NCBI GenBank assembly: GCA_021292165.1
Contig: CM037877.1
Span: forward strand, 78,866,524 to 78,930,523
Source: Shinisaurus crocodilurus
Taxonomy: Eukaryota; Chordata; Lepidosauria; Squamata; Shinisauridae
DNA length: 64,000 nt
Reading direction: 5' to 3'
In this document: one piece after another, positions 9,566 through 20,418 of the stretch
Position numbering within the stretch: the first letter of the stretch is position 1
Layout of the letters: each line of letters opens with the position of its first letter
The notes under the pieces: generated by a model
What the model saw: only the letters and a program-made list of their open reading frames with translations
Databases searched by the model: none
What the model was told of the DNA's origin: nothing
Program-made: the position numbers and the translations under genes

Positions 9566-10582
9566 CCATAGGGGATTAAATCCCCTATTTAAATCTACCA
9601 ATTAAATCCTTAAAAATGAGCCCTAATTAAAAACAGCCCATTTAGTGCAAAGTAGCCGGACAAAGGAAAGAATGTGTAGAAAATGGAAGAGGCTGAGCAG
9701 TGCATAACTCCTGCCTTTGGATGCTACACCAAACTGCAAATGTGGGTGAATTAAAGCTCTGCTTCTCAATACTTCCTGTAATGTGTAAAGCAAGCCCTAA
9801 AGTAGTACCTGCACATAGTGCAAACCCTTAGGTCAGTCTCACATTGCATGTGCACTGATGTGTACCAGTCCACACACTTTGCACTGTGCTGTGTGGAGGC
9901 TGCGTGTGAAACACATATCAAGTATCCTACACTTGCCATCTCACATGGCTGGGGCAATAGTGACAATCAGAGGTGTAATACTGGTGTTGGGAGCCAGGAG
10001 AGGTTGTTGTGTTGGGTGGTCCTGTGCCACACTGCTCTTTGGTTTTGAGTGCACAAATGGTGCAGGTTGATTCAACAGCACCATCATATCCACAGCTCCA
10101 AGTACAGACTGAGAGTTCGACATAGGACTCTTGTAAATCTAAAGCCAACTCTGCGATGACTTTGCGTGGTGAGCCAAAAATGAAACTTTTCTCACCAGGA
10201 ACTGTGCTAAGCTTCTCTCAGCTGGATGCTGCTCTTTCAGATTTGTGTTAGCAACCACACAACCCTTTCTGCAAAGAAAAGGTGAAATGAGAGTGGAATG
10301 GCTGTGCATGGTTTTCTAGGAGCTGGCAGAGGCAACGTTCCTCCCTACTACTGAATTATGTTGGGGAGCCTTTTAAGATGATGCCCTTCTATCTCACTGA
10401 AATGCAGACAGAAGCTTATATTATCCATTAGCTCAACCTGCTCTGCCTTTATCTTTAGCAATTCTTGTGACCTGACCAGGACTAAGAGCAAAGTTGTAAT
10501 GGAGTTCAGCTGCCCTGTGATAAATAACTGTAAGTAGGTTTAAGAAACAACTGACTTACTTCATGAGCTTCTTTTGAGAACT
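9566..10582. other. No gene seen
   Basis: Includes a short perfect palindrome (ataggggatt...tcccctat, 9568-9590). No other repeat or coding similarity noticed. Confidence 0.4.
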
Positions 10583-10590
10583 CTCTATAA

Positions 10591-10725
10591 CAGTGTTCTC
10601 CAACCTTGGGTCCCCAGATGTTTTTGGCCTACAACTCCCAGCATGCCCCAGCCAGCATAGCTGGCAGGGGCATGCTGGGAGTTGTAGGCCAAAAACATCT
10701 GGGGACCCAAGGTTGGAGAACACTG
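10591..10725. mobile_element. hAT-type MITE, complete, 135 bp
   Basis: Nearly perfect palindromic element bounded by 'cagtgttctccaacc' and its complement, with a perfect 8-bp target duplication ctctataa at 10583-10590 and 10726-10733. The arms run almost to the centre (ccagcatagctgg). TIRs beginning CAG and an 8-bp duplication are diagnostic of hAT transposons. No coding capacity; mobilised in trans. Confidence 0.93.
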
Positions 10726-11099
10726 CTCTATAAGGTAATTATATAAAGCTTGGCTCACATGATTTGAAGGCTCCAAAGCAACCCTATATTGCTGCAATGC
10801 AATCTCATATGTCTAAAAACATATTCAAAGGCAGGGATGGGCAGATCTGAGGTTTGCAAGAAGCACTTTGTTCTTTATTCGAACCCTGAGGTTCAGACAG
10901 GCATGCACAGGGTGCCTCTGAGCACATGCTCAGCACAGAAAGTTGTGATCAGTACCACAATCAAACTCACAAGTCCTTTCATGCAAAAGTCCACTTCTGG
11001 TTTCCCCCTAAGCATTCTTTTTCAGCAACCGAACTGGACAGGGAAGTTTTTCAGATGTTGCTTCTATATTTAGACAATTGGGAGTCAGAACCACTAGCC

Positions 11100-11223
11100 C
11101 AGGGCTCTCCAACCTTGGGTCCCCAGATGTTGCTGGCTGACAGCTCCCAGCATACCCAGCCAGCAAGGGATTCTGGGAGCTGTAGTCCAGCAACATCTGG
11201 GGACCCAAGGTTGGAGAGCCCTG
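11100..11223. mobile_element. hAT-type MITE, complete, 124 bp
   Basis: Starts 'cagggctctccaacc' and ends with the complement. A perfect 8-bp target duplication cactagcc flanks it at 11092-11099 and 11224-11231. Same family as 10591-10725 but a distinct subfamily (gctgacagctccc arm). Confidence 0.93.
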
Positions 11224-11231
11224 CACTAGCC

Positions 11232-11795
11232 GATCTACTGCAAATTATGATAGGGATCAACCAGTGGATCCTTATCATATCCCTGCCCATCCCTGTTCAA
11301 AGGTATATTTCAATTGATTCTGAACGTGGATCTGTAGCTGACAGCTCTCGCTTAATTTAGGTATAGTTGCGCTTATTGTAAGATATAGGATGATTCATAG
11401 CCATGGACCTGCAACTTCCAGTCATCACTTCTGAACCATATTTAAGGGGGAGCTCATTTTACACAAAAGTTTCTATCATGAAATGCAGGGATATAAAACT
11501 GACTGACATCCCACACTGATTCACTAAACCATTTTTGAAGTGAAAGAGCCTCTACAAACTAAACACTGCCTTCCTCAGTATTGTGGAAGTATTGTGGTAA
11601 AACAACTCATGGTATGGTTACCCAGGGGTACTTTCAGGATTTTCTGTGTTCGTCACACTGTGAATTGGGCTCTCCGCCCCACCTGCAAAAGTGGATATAC
11701 ATTAATATACAATTTGCAAGTGTTAAGTTATATGCAGAGGTGCAAATTTAATAATAATTGCTATAATTTAAACTGAAGTACAATACATCCACCAT
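11232..11795. other. No gene seen
   Basis: No repeat or protein similarity recognised in this 560-bp spacer. Confidence 0.4.
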
Positions 11796-11799
11796 AGTG

Positions 11800-12022
11800 G
11801 GGAAGACTGTGGGACAGCTCAGAGTCCCTTTTGGAGCAGTGGGCAAATTTGTTATGTTAAGAAACTGCCCCAAAATGGCTACTGCAGTGGATGCCCATTT
11901 ACAAAACAGCTGCCATGGTGGGCACTGCCAGTCACAAAACAACCAAGATCCTGAATACAAGGCAAAGGCGAGGTCTGAAACCTGGTACACAAAACCACTC
12001 GTTTGAACCCATAGTTCACCCC
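11800..12022 (-). repeat. Unclassified interspersed repeat R1, copy 2
   Basis: The reverse complement aligns with 45-185 and 37964-38125 through 'gggttcaaacgagtgg', 'tcagacc', 'gcctttgccttgtattcagg' and 'gttttgtgact'. It abuts the LTR-like region and may belong to the same larger element. Confidence 0.4.
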
Positions 12023-12099
12023 CCCTTCTTCAGAATCCCTCCAGAATCCCAACACACAGAGAGAATCCCTCCCCTTGGATTCACTCTGTAGGCTTCCCC

Positions 12100-12889
12100 A
12101 ACCCTCCCAGTGCCCCCAGCCCACCAGTTGCTCCTTTCTGACTTCCTCAGTCCTATAAGCACAACCAGTAACAAAAAAAAATTCTCCTTTCCCATCTCTC
12201 TCTCTCTCTCTCTCTTTAAAGAAGTTTTCTTTTCTAAAAAATGATCTGGGCCATGTGGAGCCCAGAGGCATTCTGGGGAAAGGAAAAGAGGAGGGTGGGG
12301 CAGCTGGAGGCCAGTGGTTCAAAGCTGCTGGATTGCACCCCACAGAACCAAACAGACTCTGCTTTATGAACAAACCTCCAAGCCTTAACAAAGGCCCCTT
12401 TACAGAGCTCTCTCAGGCTGCGACCTCTCTCTCCTCAGGACAGAAGCAGTGAGGGTTGCCCTCAGCTACTTCCTGACTCCTCTCAGGAAGCACACTCTAT
12501 CCAGGCCACATCCAGCAGTTCTTTCATATTGTTACATCCCTTCTCTTTTGAGAAAGAAAACTAAATTAAAACTGGAACTTTACACAGAGTCTTTCAGGTG
12601 TGCAGATCTCTTAATAACTGTCCACTTTGAGTGTGTCTGGGTTCAGTGATGACATCCTCAGCTGCCATCTGTTATTCTGCTCCCTCCTAGACTCGGGGCG
12701 TGTCCTTGCTGCAGTCTCTTCTACATTCATCTCCCCTGGACTGTCCTCTGCTGTGCTTCTGTCCTGGTCAGCACATGGCAAGAGCTCCCTGCTTATCTCA
12801 TCCCGCAGGACCCTCTGCTGTTTACATGCTTGTCCCTCATTCAAATTTATTGCCTCACCTGATTCTTCTGTTGTTTTCCTTAGATGTCT
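12100..12889 (-). mobile_element. Probable 3' end of an LTR retrotransposon (internal end plus 3' LTR)
   Basis: Read on the minus strand: a 70-80-codon hydrophilic frame (12844-12611) ends in a stop. Then, 3' of it, comes a purine tract (ctcaaaagagaaggga, 12552-12537) immediately followed by TGTAACA at 12536. That is the normal junction of polypurine tract and 3' LTR. Farther on lie a cataaag signal (about 12363) and a (GA)n run (12196-12217 on the plus strand as CT). I did not find the LTR's terminal CA or a target duplication, so the 3' limit is uncertain. Family (copia or gypsy) unknown. Confidence 0.35.
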
Positions 12890-13030
12890 TAGGATCAGAG
12901 AGCTGGAAGGGTCCTAACAAGGTCATCGAGTCCAACCCCCTGCTCAATGCAGGAAACTAGAGGAGGGGTCTCCCATCCAAATAATAACCAGGCCTGACCC
13001 TGCTTAACTTTCCACGCTCAGACAAGCTTC
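12890..13030 (-). mobile_element. CR1-like LINE 3' fragment
   Basis: The plus-strand sequence 'gagctggaagggtcc', 'ggtcatcgagtccaacccc' and 'tgctcaatgcagga' is the reverse complement of a widespread CR1-type LINE 3' region in sauropsids. Truncated and non-coding. Confidence 0.55.
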
Positions 13031-13107
13031 TCAGTATTTGCATACCCTCCAACATTTCACAGATGAAAATAGGGACACACGTGAATTTGTAAGAGGTATG
13101 GTTAAGC

Positions 13108-13192
13108 AACATGAAGGTGTGATCAAGAGGGCATGGCCAGGCAACATGAGGGCGTGGCCAAAGGTATGCCCAGGCAACCAAAGGGCATGGTC
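13108..13192 (+). repeat. Short tandem units inside the TIR element
   Basis: Three to four imperfect copies of a motif of the form 'gggc(a/g)tggcca.gcaac.tga' occur in a row (aagcaacatgaagg, ccaggcaacatgagg, ccaggcaaccaaagg). This is subterminal repetition typical of some non-autonomous DNA transposons. Confidence 0.6.
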
Positions 13193-13611
13193 AAGTACAA
13201 AAGTTATTAGAGGAAACACTCAAAATCTTATATATTATAATTATTACATTATTATATTATATGTTATTTTATAGCATTTTATTAGTGGCTCTTGTATTTT
13301 TTTTTACCTTACTTAAACCCTTAATTGCTGATATCTGGTGTTTTTCATGGGGGGGGGGTGTCAGTGCTTGCAGGGCAATCTCTTTCTTTTTGTTTTAAAA
13401 TTGTCAGGATTGGTCCCGGCATTTTCAGGGCAGTTGGAGAAGGAGAAGAAAAGAAGAAGATGCGGAGGAGGGGGAGCTTTTGGATGGGGGAAAATACAAA
13501 AAGACACATCGGGGTTTTGAGCCCCTTCAGCGTTTTGCTCCAAGCACCTCTACAGCTCTGGTTTTTAAGCACAAGGAGTAACTTTGAGGGGCTGAACAGC
13601 TTTGTTGTTTA

Positions 13612-14262
13612 TTATTTATTTATTTATTTTATTATTAATATTTATTTATCGCCCATCTGGCCGGCAACCGGCCACCCTGGGCGATGTACACAGAATAAAA
13701 TACATAAATGCAATAAAATACATTAAAACAATATAAAAATTTTAAAATCTTAACCCACCCCATATTCCCGCCTGAACAACCAGGTTTTTAATGAGCGACG
13801 GAAGCTCATCAGAGAGGGAGCATGGTGGAGGTCACTCGGGAGAGAGTTCCACAGTACGGGGTCCGCCACAGAAAAGGCCCTCTTCCTCGTCCCCACCAGT
13901 CTAGCTGCTCTGGCTGAAGGGACAAGGAGAAGGCCATCCGTGGCAGATCTTGTTGAGCGGCCCACTTGGTGTTGCTGGAGACGCTCCTTGAGATAAACTG
14001 GACCAGAGCCTTATAGGATTTTAAAGGTCAAAACCAACACCTTGAATTCGGCTCGGCAAGCAACTGGTAGCCAGTGCAAATCCTTCAGCACTGGCGTGAT
14101 GTGATCCCGCTGGCGGCTGCCTTTAACCAGGCGAGCCGCCGCGTTCTGTACCAGCTGCAGCTTCCGAACCGTCTTCAAGGGTAATCCCACGTAGAGCGCA
14201 TTACAGTAGTCTAGGCGAGAGGAGACCAAGGCATGAACCACTGATGTTGTTGTTGATTGTTA
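13612..14262 (-). mobile_element. L2-like LINE 3' end, inserted
   Basis: On the minus strand the ORF2 C-terminus reads '[19 protein letters not shown]', '[16 protein letters not shown]', '[14 protein letters not shown]', '[12 protein letters not shown]', then after a frameshift 'SARAARLVGTRKRAFSVADP' and 'LWNSLPSDL'. The 3' UTR ends 'gggcgataaata' followed by a TTTA-type tail (plus-strand 13612-13640). It is 5'-truncated at about 14262. This subfamily also appears at 47238-47741 and 54000-54146. Confidence 0.88.
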
Positions 14263-14396
14263 TTGTGGAAAGGCCCCAGTTTAAAGCACTTTTTGTGCTC
14301 TACTCACACAATTTAGACTTAAAGAAACAAACTGGAATAGTCTTACAGAATTTAACTAACTTGAATTAAGTTAAAACAAACAGTACAATCCTTCGC

Positions 14397-14452
14397 ACAG
14401 TTACTCAGGAGTAAGTACAAATGTCTTCAATGGTTCTTACTTACCCTGAGGG
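14397..14452. repeat. Fragment of 'acaatcct...ttactcag.agtaag' MITE
   Basis: Matches part of the complete hairpin repeat at 37627-37716 (gtacaatcct, ttactcaggagtaag, cttactta). Decayed. Confidence 0.45.
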
Positions 14453-14686
14453 CCTGGTCAGAGGCAGCAGGTAGAGCAAGTGATTGCGCAGGCGCGCGCG
14501 CACACACACAGACATCCTTGGTCTGTAAAATTGCAGATAAGCCAAATAGCTTGTGGGAGGGGGAGGGGGATTTGTGGCTCTGCATAACAAATCGGGACTT
14601 TTCCATAACAAAGTAAGAAGCGTGATGGCTTAAGTGTTTGCGGGACTGTCCCCGCAAATTCCGGGCAATTGGAGGGTATGTATTTG

Positions 14687-14880
14687 TCCACTGTCCATCT
14701 GCACCTGTTATGATCTTGAGTTATCATTTTGAATTTTGTTTGCTTTGTGCCAGACTGTCCTGTTTTGTTAGGGGTTGGACTCTCACTATGTCCCCTGGCT
14801 CTAGACCTGGAAGATCTCAGTTGTAACAGGGTGTGTCTCTGTTGCTGCTATCTCCTCAGTTCAGCAAAGGATGCTCCTGT
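14687..14880. other. No gene seen
   Basis: Short spacer between the TIR element and the L1 remnant. A 62-codon frame crossing it has no recognisable content. Confidence 0.35.
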
Positions 14881-14883
14881 GAT

Positions 14884-15772
14884 CTCTGGCTTTTGAATTA
14901 ACAGTATCAAATGTCTTATATAAATCAAGTGAGATTATTACAACCAGAATCCCTTTTGTCTTACACATATTGATCATGCCAAATACCTTCTTAATCAGAT
15001 CTGCAATAGATCTATTTTAAAACAACAACAACACATATTGATCCAAGCCTATACAATCATTAATAACTTCTTTTAAACGTTTTGCCCATATTTTAGTAAA
15101 TATCTTATAGTCTACATTCAGTAGAGATATTGGTCTATATGAATCCGGGGGGCTACATTTATCTTTATTTGGTTTAGGTATCAATGTTATTATACTCTGT
15201 GTCCACGTTTTTGGAAGTGGGCCCCCCTCTTGTATTTCATGATATAGTTTATTCAGTTGCGGCACCAACACATCAATAAATGCTTTGTAAAATTCTCCTG
15301 TGAACCCATCTCTACCTGGCGATTTATTATTTTTTAGCTCCTTTATAACCTCTTTAATCTCCTTTTCTTTTATCTCAGCATCTAAATACTTTTTCTGTTC
15401 TTCATTTAATGGGGGTATTTTTGTTTTGTCTTGATATTCCTGGATCTGTTTTATTTCTGTCTGATTCCCTTTATAAATATCTTTAAAATAATTTTGTAAT
15501 ATGTCTCCCATTTCTTTTTGATCATGTGTTTTAATTCCTTCTTTTGTATTCAAAGCTAAAATTCTATTCTTAATTCTCTCTTTCTGTACTCTATTTACTA
15601 ACAGTTTTGAATTTTTACCCGTAGCCTCATAATATCTTTGTTTGACATATAACATATCTATCATTGTTTTATTTATTTCTAATACCTCTCTTTCTTTCCT
15701 CAATTTCTCAAATTCTTTTCTAATTTTAATCTGTCCCGTATTCTTATATTGTTCCATTAATCTATTAATTTG
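14884..15772 (-). pseudogene. L1-clade LINE ORF2 remnant (reverse transcriptase N-terminal half)
   Basis: A 246-codon open frame (15757-15017) encodes the linker and start of an L1-type reverse transcriptase. The finger motif 'NNKSPGRDGFTGEFYKAF' is at about residues 142-159. The conserved block 'LIPKPNKD...SYRPISLLNVDYKI' with 'TKIWAKRL' follows. Translation then breaks at a GTT-rich run (plus-strand aacaacaacaac, 15020-15033) and resumes in 15010-14890 as 'RSIADLIKKVFGM' and 'IISLDLYKTFDTVN', which corresponds to the first catalytic Asp motif (LD..KTFD). The YADD catalytic box, C-terminus, endonuclease and 3' UTR are all missing. The 246-codon stretch is unusually open for an old L1 piece, but the element is dead. 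Confidence 0.9.
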
Positions 15773-15929
15773 TCAGCTTTTGTCTACTGAGTGGGAAATT
15801 GTTCTTGATGGTGACTCTATCACATTAAAACTGGATCGTGAATTGGCCTATGGGCACCAGATTAATGAATGAACCCTTGCTCATTAATTAGGAGGCTTTT
15901 ATCAGTCAATCTGGGTAACTGGAGAGAAA

Positions 15930-16250
15930 GTTGAGTATTGATTTATATCATTTATACCCCACTTGTCAACATTTGAGAGCCAGTGTGGCGTAGTGGTGAG
16001 ATTGTTGGACTGGGACTCGGGAGATCCGGGTTCTAGTCCCCACTCAGCCATGAAACTCACTGGGTGACTTTGGGCAAGTCACTGACTCTCAGCCTAACCT
16101 ACCTCACAGGGTTGTTGTGAGGATAAAATGGGGAGGAGGAGGAGGATTATGTAAGCCGCCTTGGGTTCCTTGCAGGAAAAAAGGCGGGGTATAAATATAA
16201 TAAATAAATAAATAAGCATGTACTCAAAGCAGCTTACAAGTGAGGAAATT
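15930..16250 (-). mobile_element. LINE 3'-tail fragment split by a SINE
   Basis: Plus-strand 'tttatatcatttataccccacttgtc' before the SINE and 'actcaaagcagcttacaag' after it together form a typical reversed LINE tail (ttataccccac...aagcagcttacaa). The SINE at 15975-16216 interrupts it. Only the tail is present. Confidence 0.45.
15975..16216 (+). mobile_element. Sauria SINE (tRNA-derived)
   Basis: The tRNA-related head has an A-box-like 'tggcgtagtgg' and a B-box-like 'ggttctagtcc'. The body is 'gaaactcactgggtgac', 'ctcacagggttgttgtgagg'. The 3' part 'gtaagccgccttgggttcc...ggggtataaat' is Bov-B-like and ends in (AATA)n. Transcribed by RNA polymerase III and mobilised by Bov-B LINE machinery (family knowledge). 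This is the best single marker of squamate origin. Confidence 0.93.
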
Positions 16251-18897
16251 GTGAGGAAAGATAAAATGTGTATGCTGAGAGCTGAAGAAAGTTGCTGGCA
16301 GGTTATCTGGACATGGACCTCAACTGGAGAGAAGATAGGAATATAACTTTACTTGGTAGGAATAGGTTATATTCAGCAGATATGTAGACTTTTTGGTATA
16401 GGTCACATAGCTATTTTCCTTGGCATTTCTAGCTTTTTCTTAAAAGTAAGTCTGCCATGGTATGCATTTTTAGTTCACTCAGTTAGATCAAGCTGTGGAT
16501 TTGAGAGGCCCTAAGAGAATCTTTTCAAGTTACACATATTACTTATGTTCTCATTGCTCCTCAATGCAACAGCCCTTGGTTTATAATTCTGATTCGTGCC
16601 TTCACTCTGAGTGCTGCTTTTTAATACGCTACCTACTTCAGCAGAGGTTGGCATTTGGGGACTTATTTAGGTCTGGAAATCTCTCTGCCTATAGTTACTG
16701 CTGCCAAAAGTGAGATGGATGCGGTGCTTCTTTCAGAAGGTGAGAAATTTCATCAGAGAAGTAAAACTTTTTTCAGGGTTGTACAGAATATTTCTCCCAT
16801 CTACCCTCCTTTATTTTGCTGCCACCAGTTCTCTAGGCTGAAAATTATAACTTGTAGGCCTCTAGAACTTAAATATTTAGTTCTGACAATTAGTGGAAGC
16901 AGTTGTACATTGTATATGGTGAAAGTGTGTAATAACCAAATGTTAATTTCTTTTTGCTAGTCAGCCAGATATAACTGAGTTAACTAAAATACATTCCACC
17001 GACAAACCAGTTTTAATGAACAGAGATAGAAATGCTGGGGAAAACCTCTGCTGCTGTGTGTCATATATAGAAGTGTCTTGATACTTATCTGCAGAAGAGA
17101 ACCTGAAATTATTCCCTCTGAGGCAGCCATGGACTCCTACAGAAGTCTACTGAATTTATTTAATCTTCACTTGAGAAATGGTAGGAGCCTAAGGGTTCAA
17201 CCACAAGTGTTATTTAAAGCAAGAATTTCAAAGGACCTATATGTTACAACCTAATATTTTTCCTTTCTCCAAGGCATCTGGGAGAGAAGTTGGATAGAAG
17301 GATGTGAGGCTACATTCGCAGAGCTGAAGTTTACATAGTTTAGTATGTAGTTTTTGTTTGTTTGTTTCCAACATGGGAGAAATATGGTTTGTTATGCATA
17401 CACATTTTTATTTTGATTTATGCACGTTTTGAATTATTGTGCATCAACATTGAAAATTTGTATGTATAATGAACTATAATTCTCCCAAGTGAAGGAGCTA
17501 CTTTCACTGGAAGGAATGAGTCTGACCACTTATGCTTTCTTTTTAAAAAGTTAATTCCTATTCACTCATTTAGTAGATCAGTGCACACAAGGGGGCTTTG
17601 ATGCACTTATGGAGTCACTGACCACTTACGCTTTGATTTTGTTTTTCTAAGTCCTATGCACTCATTCAGAAATTCTAGTTAGTATGTGCAAGGGGGCTCC
17701 AAAACACAGAGCTTCATGCAAGCAGGATCTTTCCCATGCAGTTTAATGCTCTCTCCCTGTGTGAGATTCTTGCACTCTTATGTGAAAGGATCAGCACTTC
17801 TTGTACAGAAAAAAAAAAAAGCATCATGGATCTGCCACAGTCCTGCTGTGTACTCTCACTTACACAAGAGTCAGTGGCTAGTGAATTACTCTATCAAAAA
17901 GTGTAAATAAATATAGTAAGCGGCATAAAAGAGAGCCAGAGTAGTTTAATGGTGTGGGGGTTGGGGTTGGGGGAGGGGACAAAACCTTGTACCTTGGAGG
18001 AAAGCAGGATAGAAATGAAATAAACAAACAAGAAAACTTGAAAGTTGTACTTGCCATATTCACAAATACTTTAAACATTTTATTTTACAAAGCCTAATCC
18101 AGGAACTGTAATACAATCCTGGATCAATTTTTATAAAAGAAGAGCAACTATAACTTGCTTAGAAAGTGTATTTCTACAAACAGTCTGAAATCAAGATACC
18201 ATGAAGGGTATATACTATATGGTTCTATGAGCAAGGATTATTTGAACTGCTAATGGTTAGTTTAGATGGGGGACGATTGGGAGTTGCTTGAAATTTGATG
18301 GTCTGTGAAAACCACAAGAGAACATTTCATTTACAGTGAAATATGTTTTAATTATAGGAATGTGAAATGGTTACTAAAAAACCCAAGGTGCATTTAGGTG
18401 GCAAGGTGAGGTTAGCTTTCTAAGAAAACCAATCTGTTGTAATTTTGAAATCATTAATGAAGAAATTATAAAAAACAAAATATTCAATAAATACCTAAAA
18501 GAGGAGGAGTCCATTATGAGTAATGTTACTACCGGTAATAAAAATCAAATGATTTGCCTCTTACTAGAAAATGACCTAAATGAGTTACTAACACTCAACA
18601 CATAACAGTAATTTTATGGGGGTTCCTTCACTCTTTACACTGCCTCTCTATACCCACTGGTAAGATATAACCCTTTCCCCTTCAGCTTGCCACTCAATGG
18701 CAATGATCAAGTACTGCCTCCCAGAAAATAATTGTTGGAGGGAGTGGGAGATGTAGCCAGGCGAGGTGGGGGCAGGAGATAGCATTTGACTGCCAACCAC
18801 TGACCAATGGCTCAGAAAGAGGGGAACATTCTTACTGCTGGTTACCAACAGCCAATGTAAAGAACATAAGAAACTAGTGTGAATGAGAAGTATTGAG
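16251..18897. other. No gene seen; long unique stretch
   Basis: No TE termini recognised. Short frames (e.g. 16655-16960, 101 codons) show no domain, start context or splice structure I trust. A 12-bp poly-A lies near 17809-17820 and a GGGGTT-type run at 17954-17977. A low-level LINE tail scrap may exist near 17990-18020. Confidence 0.4.
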
Positions 18898-18898
18898 G

Positions 18899-19011
18899 TT
18901 GAATCCAGACTAAATCATGCTAAGAGTAGACCCACTGAAATCAATTATGACTAACTTGTCCCACTGATTTCAAGGGGTCTACTCTGAGCATAACTAAGTT
19001 TAGATCCAACT
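18899..19011. mobile_element. Hairpin MITE, about 113 bp
   Basis: Inverted arms 'gtagacccactgaaatca' and 'tgatttcaaggggtctac' surround a short centre. Outer pieces 'catgctaaga' and 'ctgagcataactaag' are loosely complementary. Matches a widespread lizard foldback repeat by memory. No coding. Confidence 0.6.
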
Positions 19012-19994
19012 GTTGTGATTTCCTGCTGTGGGGAGAGCAGGCAAGTGGAGAGAGATTTTGCAAGATCAGGCCCAGCTGTGGGACCAGTGAGGAAGACCCA
19101 ATTGGGTTTTTGGAAGGAAATTCAAATCAAATCCCACACCAGCACCTGACTAGGTAGTCATTTAAGCTGACCAATAGTTGTGTAAAGGAGGTAGGCTGAG
19201 ACATGCTCTTATAACCTGTCTCCCCTCCTCTGCACCACAGCAGGGAGAGTTCTTGGTGCTCCCCACCCCAAATATGCCCTGGTGGGCTTTGGCCAATTAC
19301 TGCTGATTTGCAGGTTGGGAAAGAATTTATTCAGGAAATTGTAACTGGCTCACTGACAAAGTGCCAGGTTGTTTTACTTTCCTCACTTTGCCTTCCCTCT
19401 CCTCTTCAGGTTTGTCATTATGCTGGAGTTCCCAGTGATTCTGCTATTAATGTTTGCTTTTTACGATACTGTTATGTCTTTATCACATCTTGGGCCACAG
19501 TACAGTGCAGGATGGGAAATGAAGGGAGCCTGTAATTGAATTTGGATACTAAATACTTGAATCAACATGCTGAACCAGAGTGAGTGGGGCCGTTCTCCAT
19601 ACAATGGTTAAATATGGAGGATGGATTCATTCCATCTCTTGGAAAGTTTACAATTCTCTGTTTGAGTATTGATAAAGTACAGTACACAGCTATCCTCTTA
19701 GGTCAGTGTAAATTATAAAAATGGATTCCCACAATGTGTTAAGCTGGTATGTGGGACGATAGACTTGATCTCTGGTGTACGATGTTGGAAATTTTATCCA
19801 AACAACCCGGCAGAACTTGTTGGGCAGATGTCTATTATGGTGTTTTGACTTGATAACCCACATTTGCCCACCTTTTTGGCAAAAGCCCAAAATAAAGCTG
19901 TGGTCTATTTAACAGCCAATGAATGTGTGTTTGTCTTCCTTTGGCCTTGTCCTAACAAATTAAATCAACACAGGAATGAAACAGAAATAATCGT
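19012..19994. other. No gene seen
   Basis: No recognisable repeat end or coding frame. A run 'aaagtgccagg' to 'tgtcattatgctggag' is unique-looking. Confidence 0.35.
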
Positions 19995-20418
19995 AGGAAT
20001 GTATGAGAGCTTCTCAGCGGACACAAGTGAGGCCCAAACTGGGCCTGCTCGTGTCCGCGCGGGCTCTCCGCCGCTAGTGCGGGCCTACCTGCTGGCTTTC
20101 TTCTCCATGTAGAGCCGCCGCGCTGGTCCCGTCGCGTCACTTCCGGCGCGGCGGAAGTGATGCGGCGGGACCCTGCTCTGTCGCGCTGGACCCCCGCGCT
20201 CTGTTTTTGGCGGGGTTCCCCCCGCCAAAACCAGAGCGCGGGGGTCCAGTGCGATGGAGCAGCAGGATGACATGGCAGCAGCGGCGGCAGCCCGAGTGGC
20301 TTGAGTGGCGCGGAGAATGCTCCACGCCACTCAGAAGAATGGGAACGGACCAGCGGCAGCGTGGAGGACCGATCCGCGCCGAGCTTCGGGCCCAGGTAGG
20401 GCTCGAAATGCATCCCTG
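19995..20418. mobile_element. GC-rich foldback element FB-A, copy 3
   Basis: Outer ends 'aggaatgtatgag' and 'gaaatgcatccct' resemble the FB-A termini. Internal inverted repeats include 'cttccggcgcggcggaag' and a longer pair around 'ggacccccgcgctctg...cagagcgcgggggtcc' (20185-20250). The right arm ends 'cccaggtagggctcg'. The flanks share 'aaataa', a possible decayed duplication. CpG-rich against an AT-rich background. Frames of about 150 codons across it are composition artefacts. Confidence 0.6.

Larger units (their letters stand above)
13041..14680. mobile_element. 1.64-kb terminal-inverted-repeat element with TATTTG duplication
   Basis: Ends are 'cataccctccaa' at 13041 and its exact complement 'ttggagggtatg' finishing at 14680. 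Identical tatttg flanks lie at 13035-13040 and 14681-14686. Inner end sequences ('gggacacacg' near the left, 'gggactgtccccgc' near the right) look related. About 650 bp of the interior is a later L2-like LINE insertion (13612-14262), so the original element was about 1 kb. No transposase frame is visible. The left subterminal part has short tandem units (ggcatggccaggcaacatgag-type) at 13108-13192. Confidence 0.65.

Noticed and set aside
10926..11360. 144-codon plus-strand frame
   Set aside because: Most of its middle is the palindromic hAT MITE at 11100-11223, so the openness is coincidental.
11879..12391. 170-codon minus-strand frame
   Set aside because: It crosses a putative LTR, a CT microsatellite and repeat R1; no similarity, so not a gene.
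15975..16216. tRNA gene
   Set aside because: Internal promoter boxes are present, but the sequence is a SINE: no cloverleaf-quality acceptor pairing, Bov-B-like 3' tail and several copies.
19952..20413. 153-codon minus-strand, Arg/Pro/Ala-rich frame
   Set aside because: It lies in the GC-rich foldback element; GC-rich palindromes lack stop codons on both strands.
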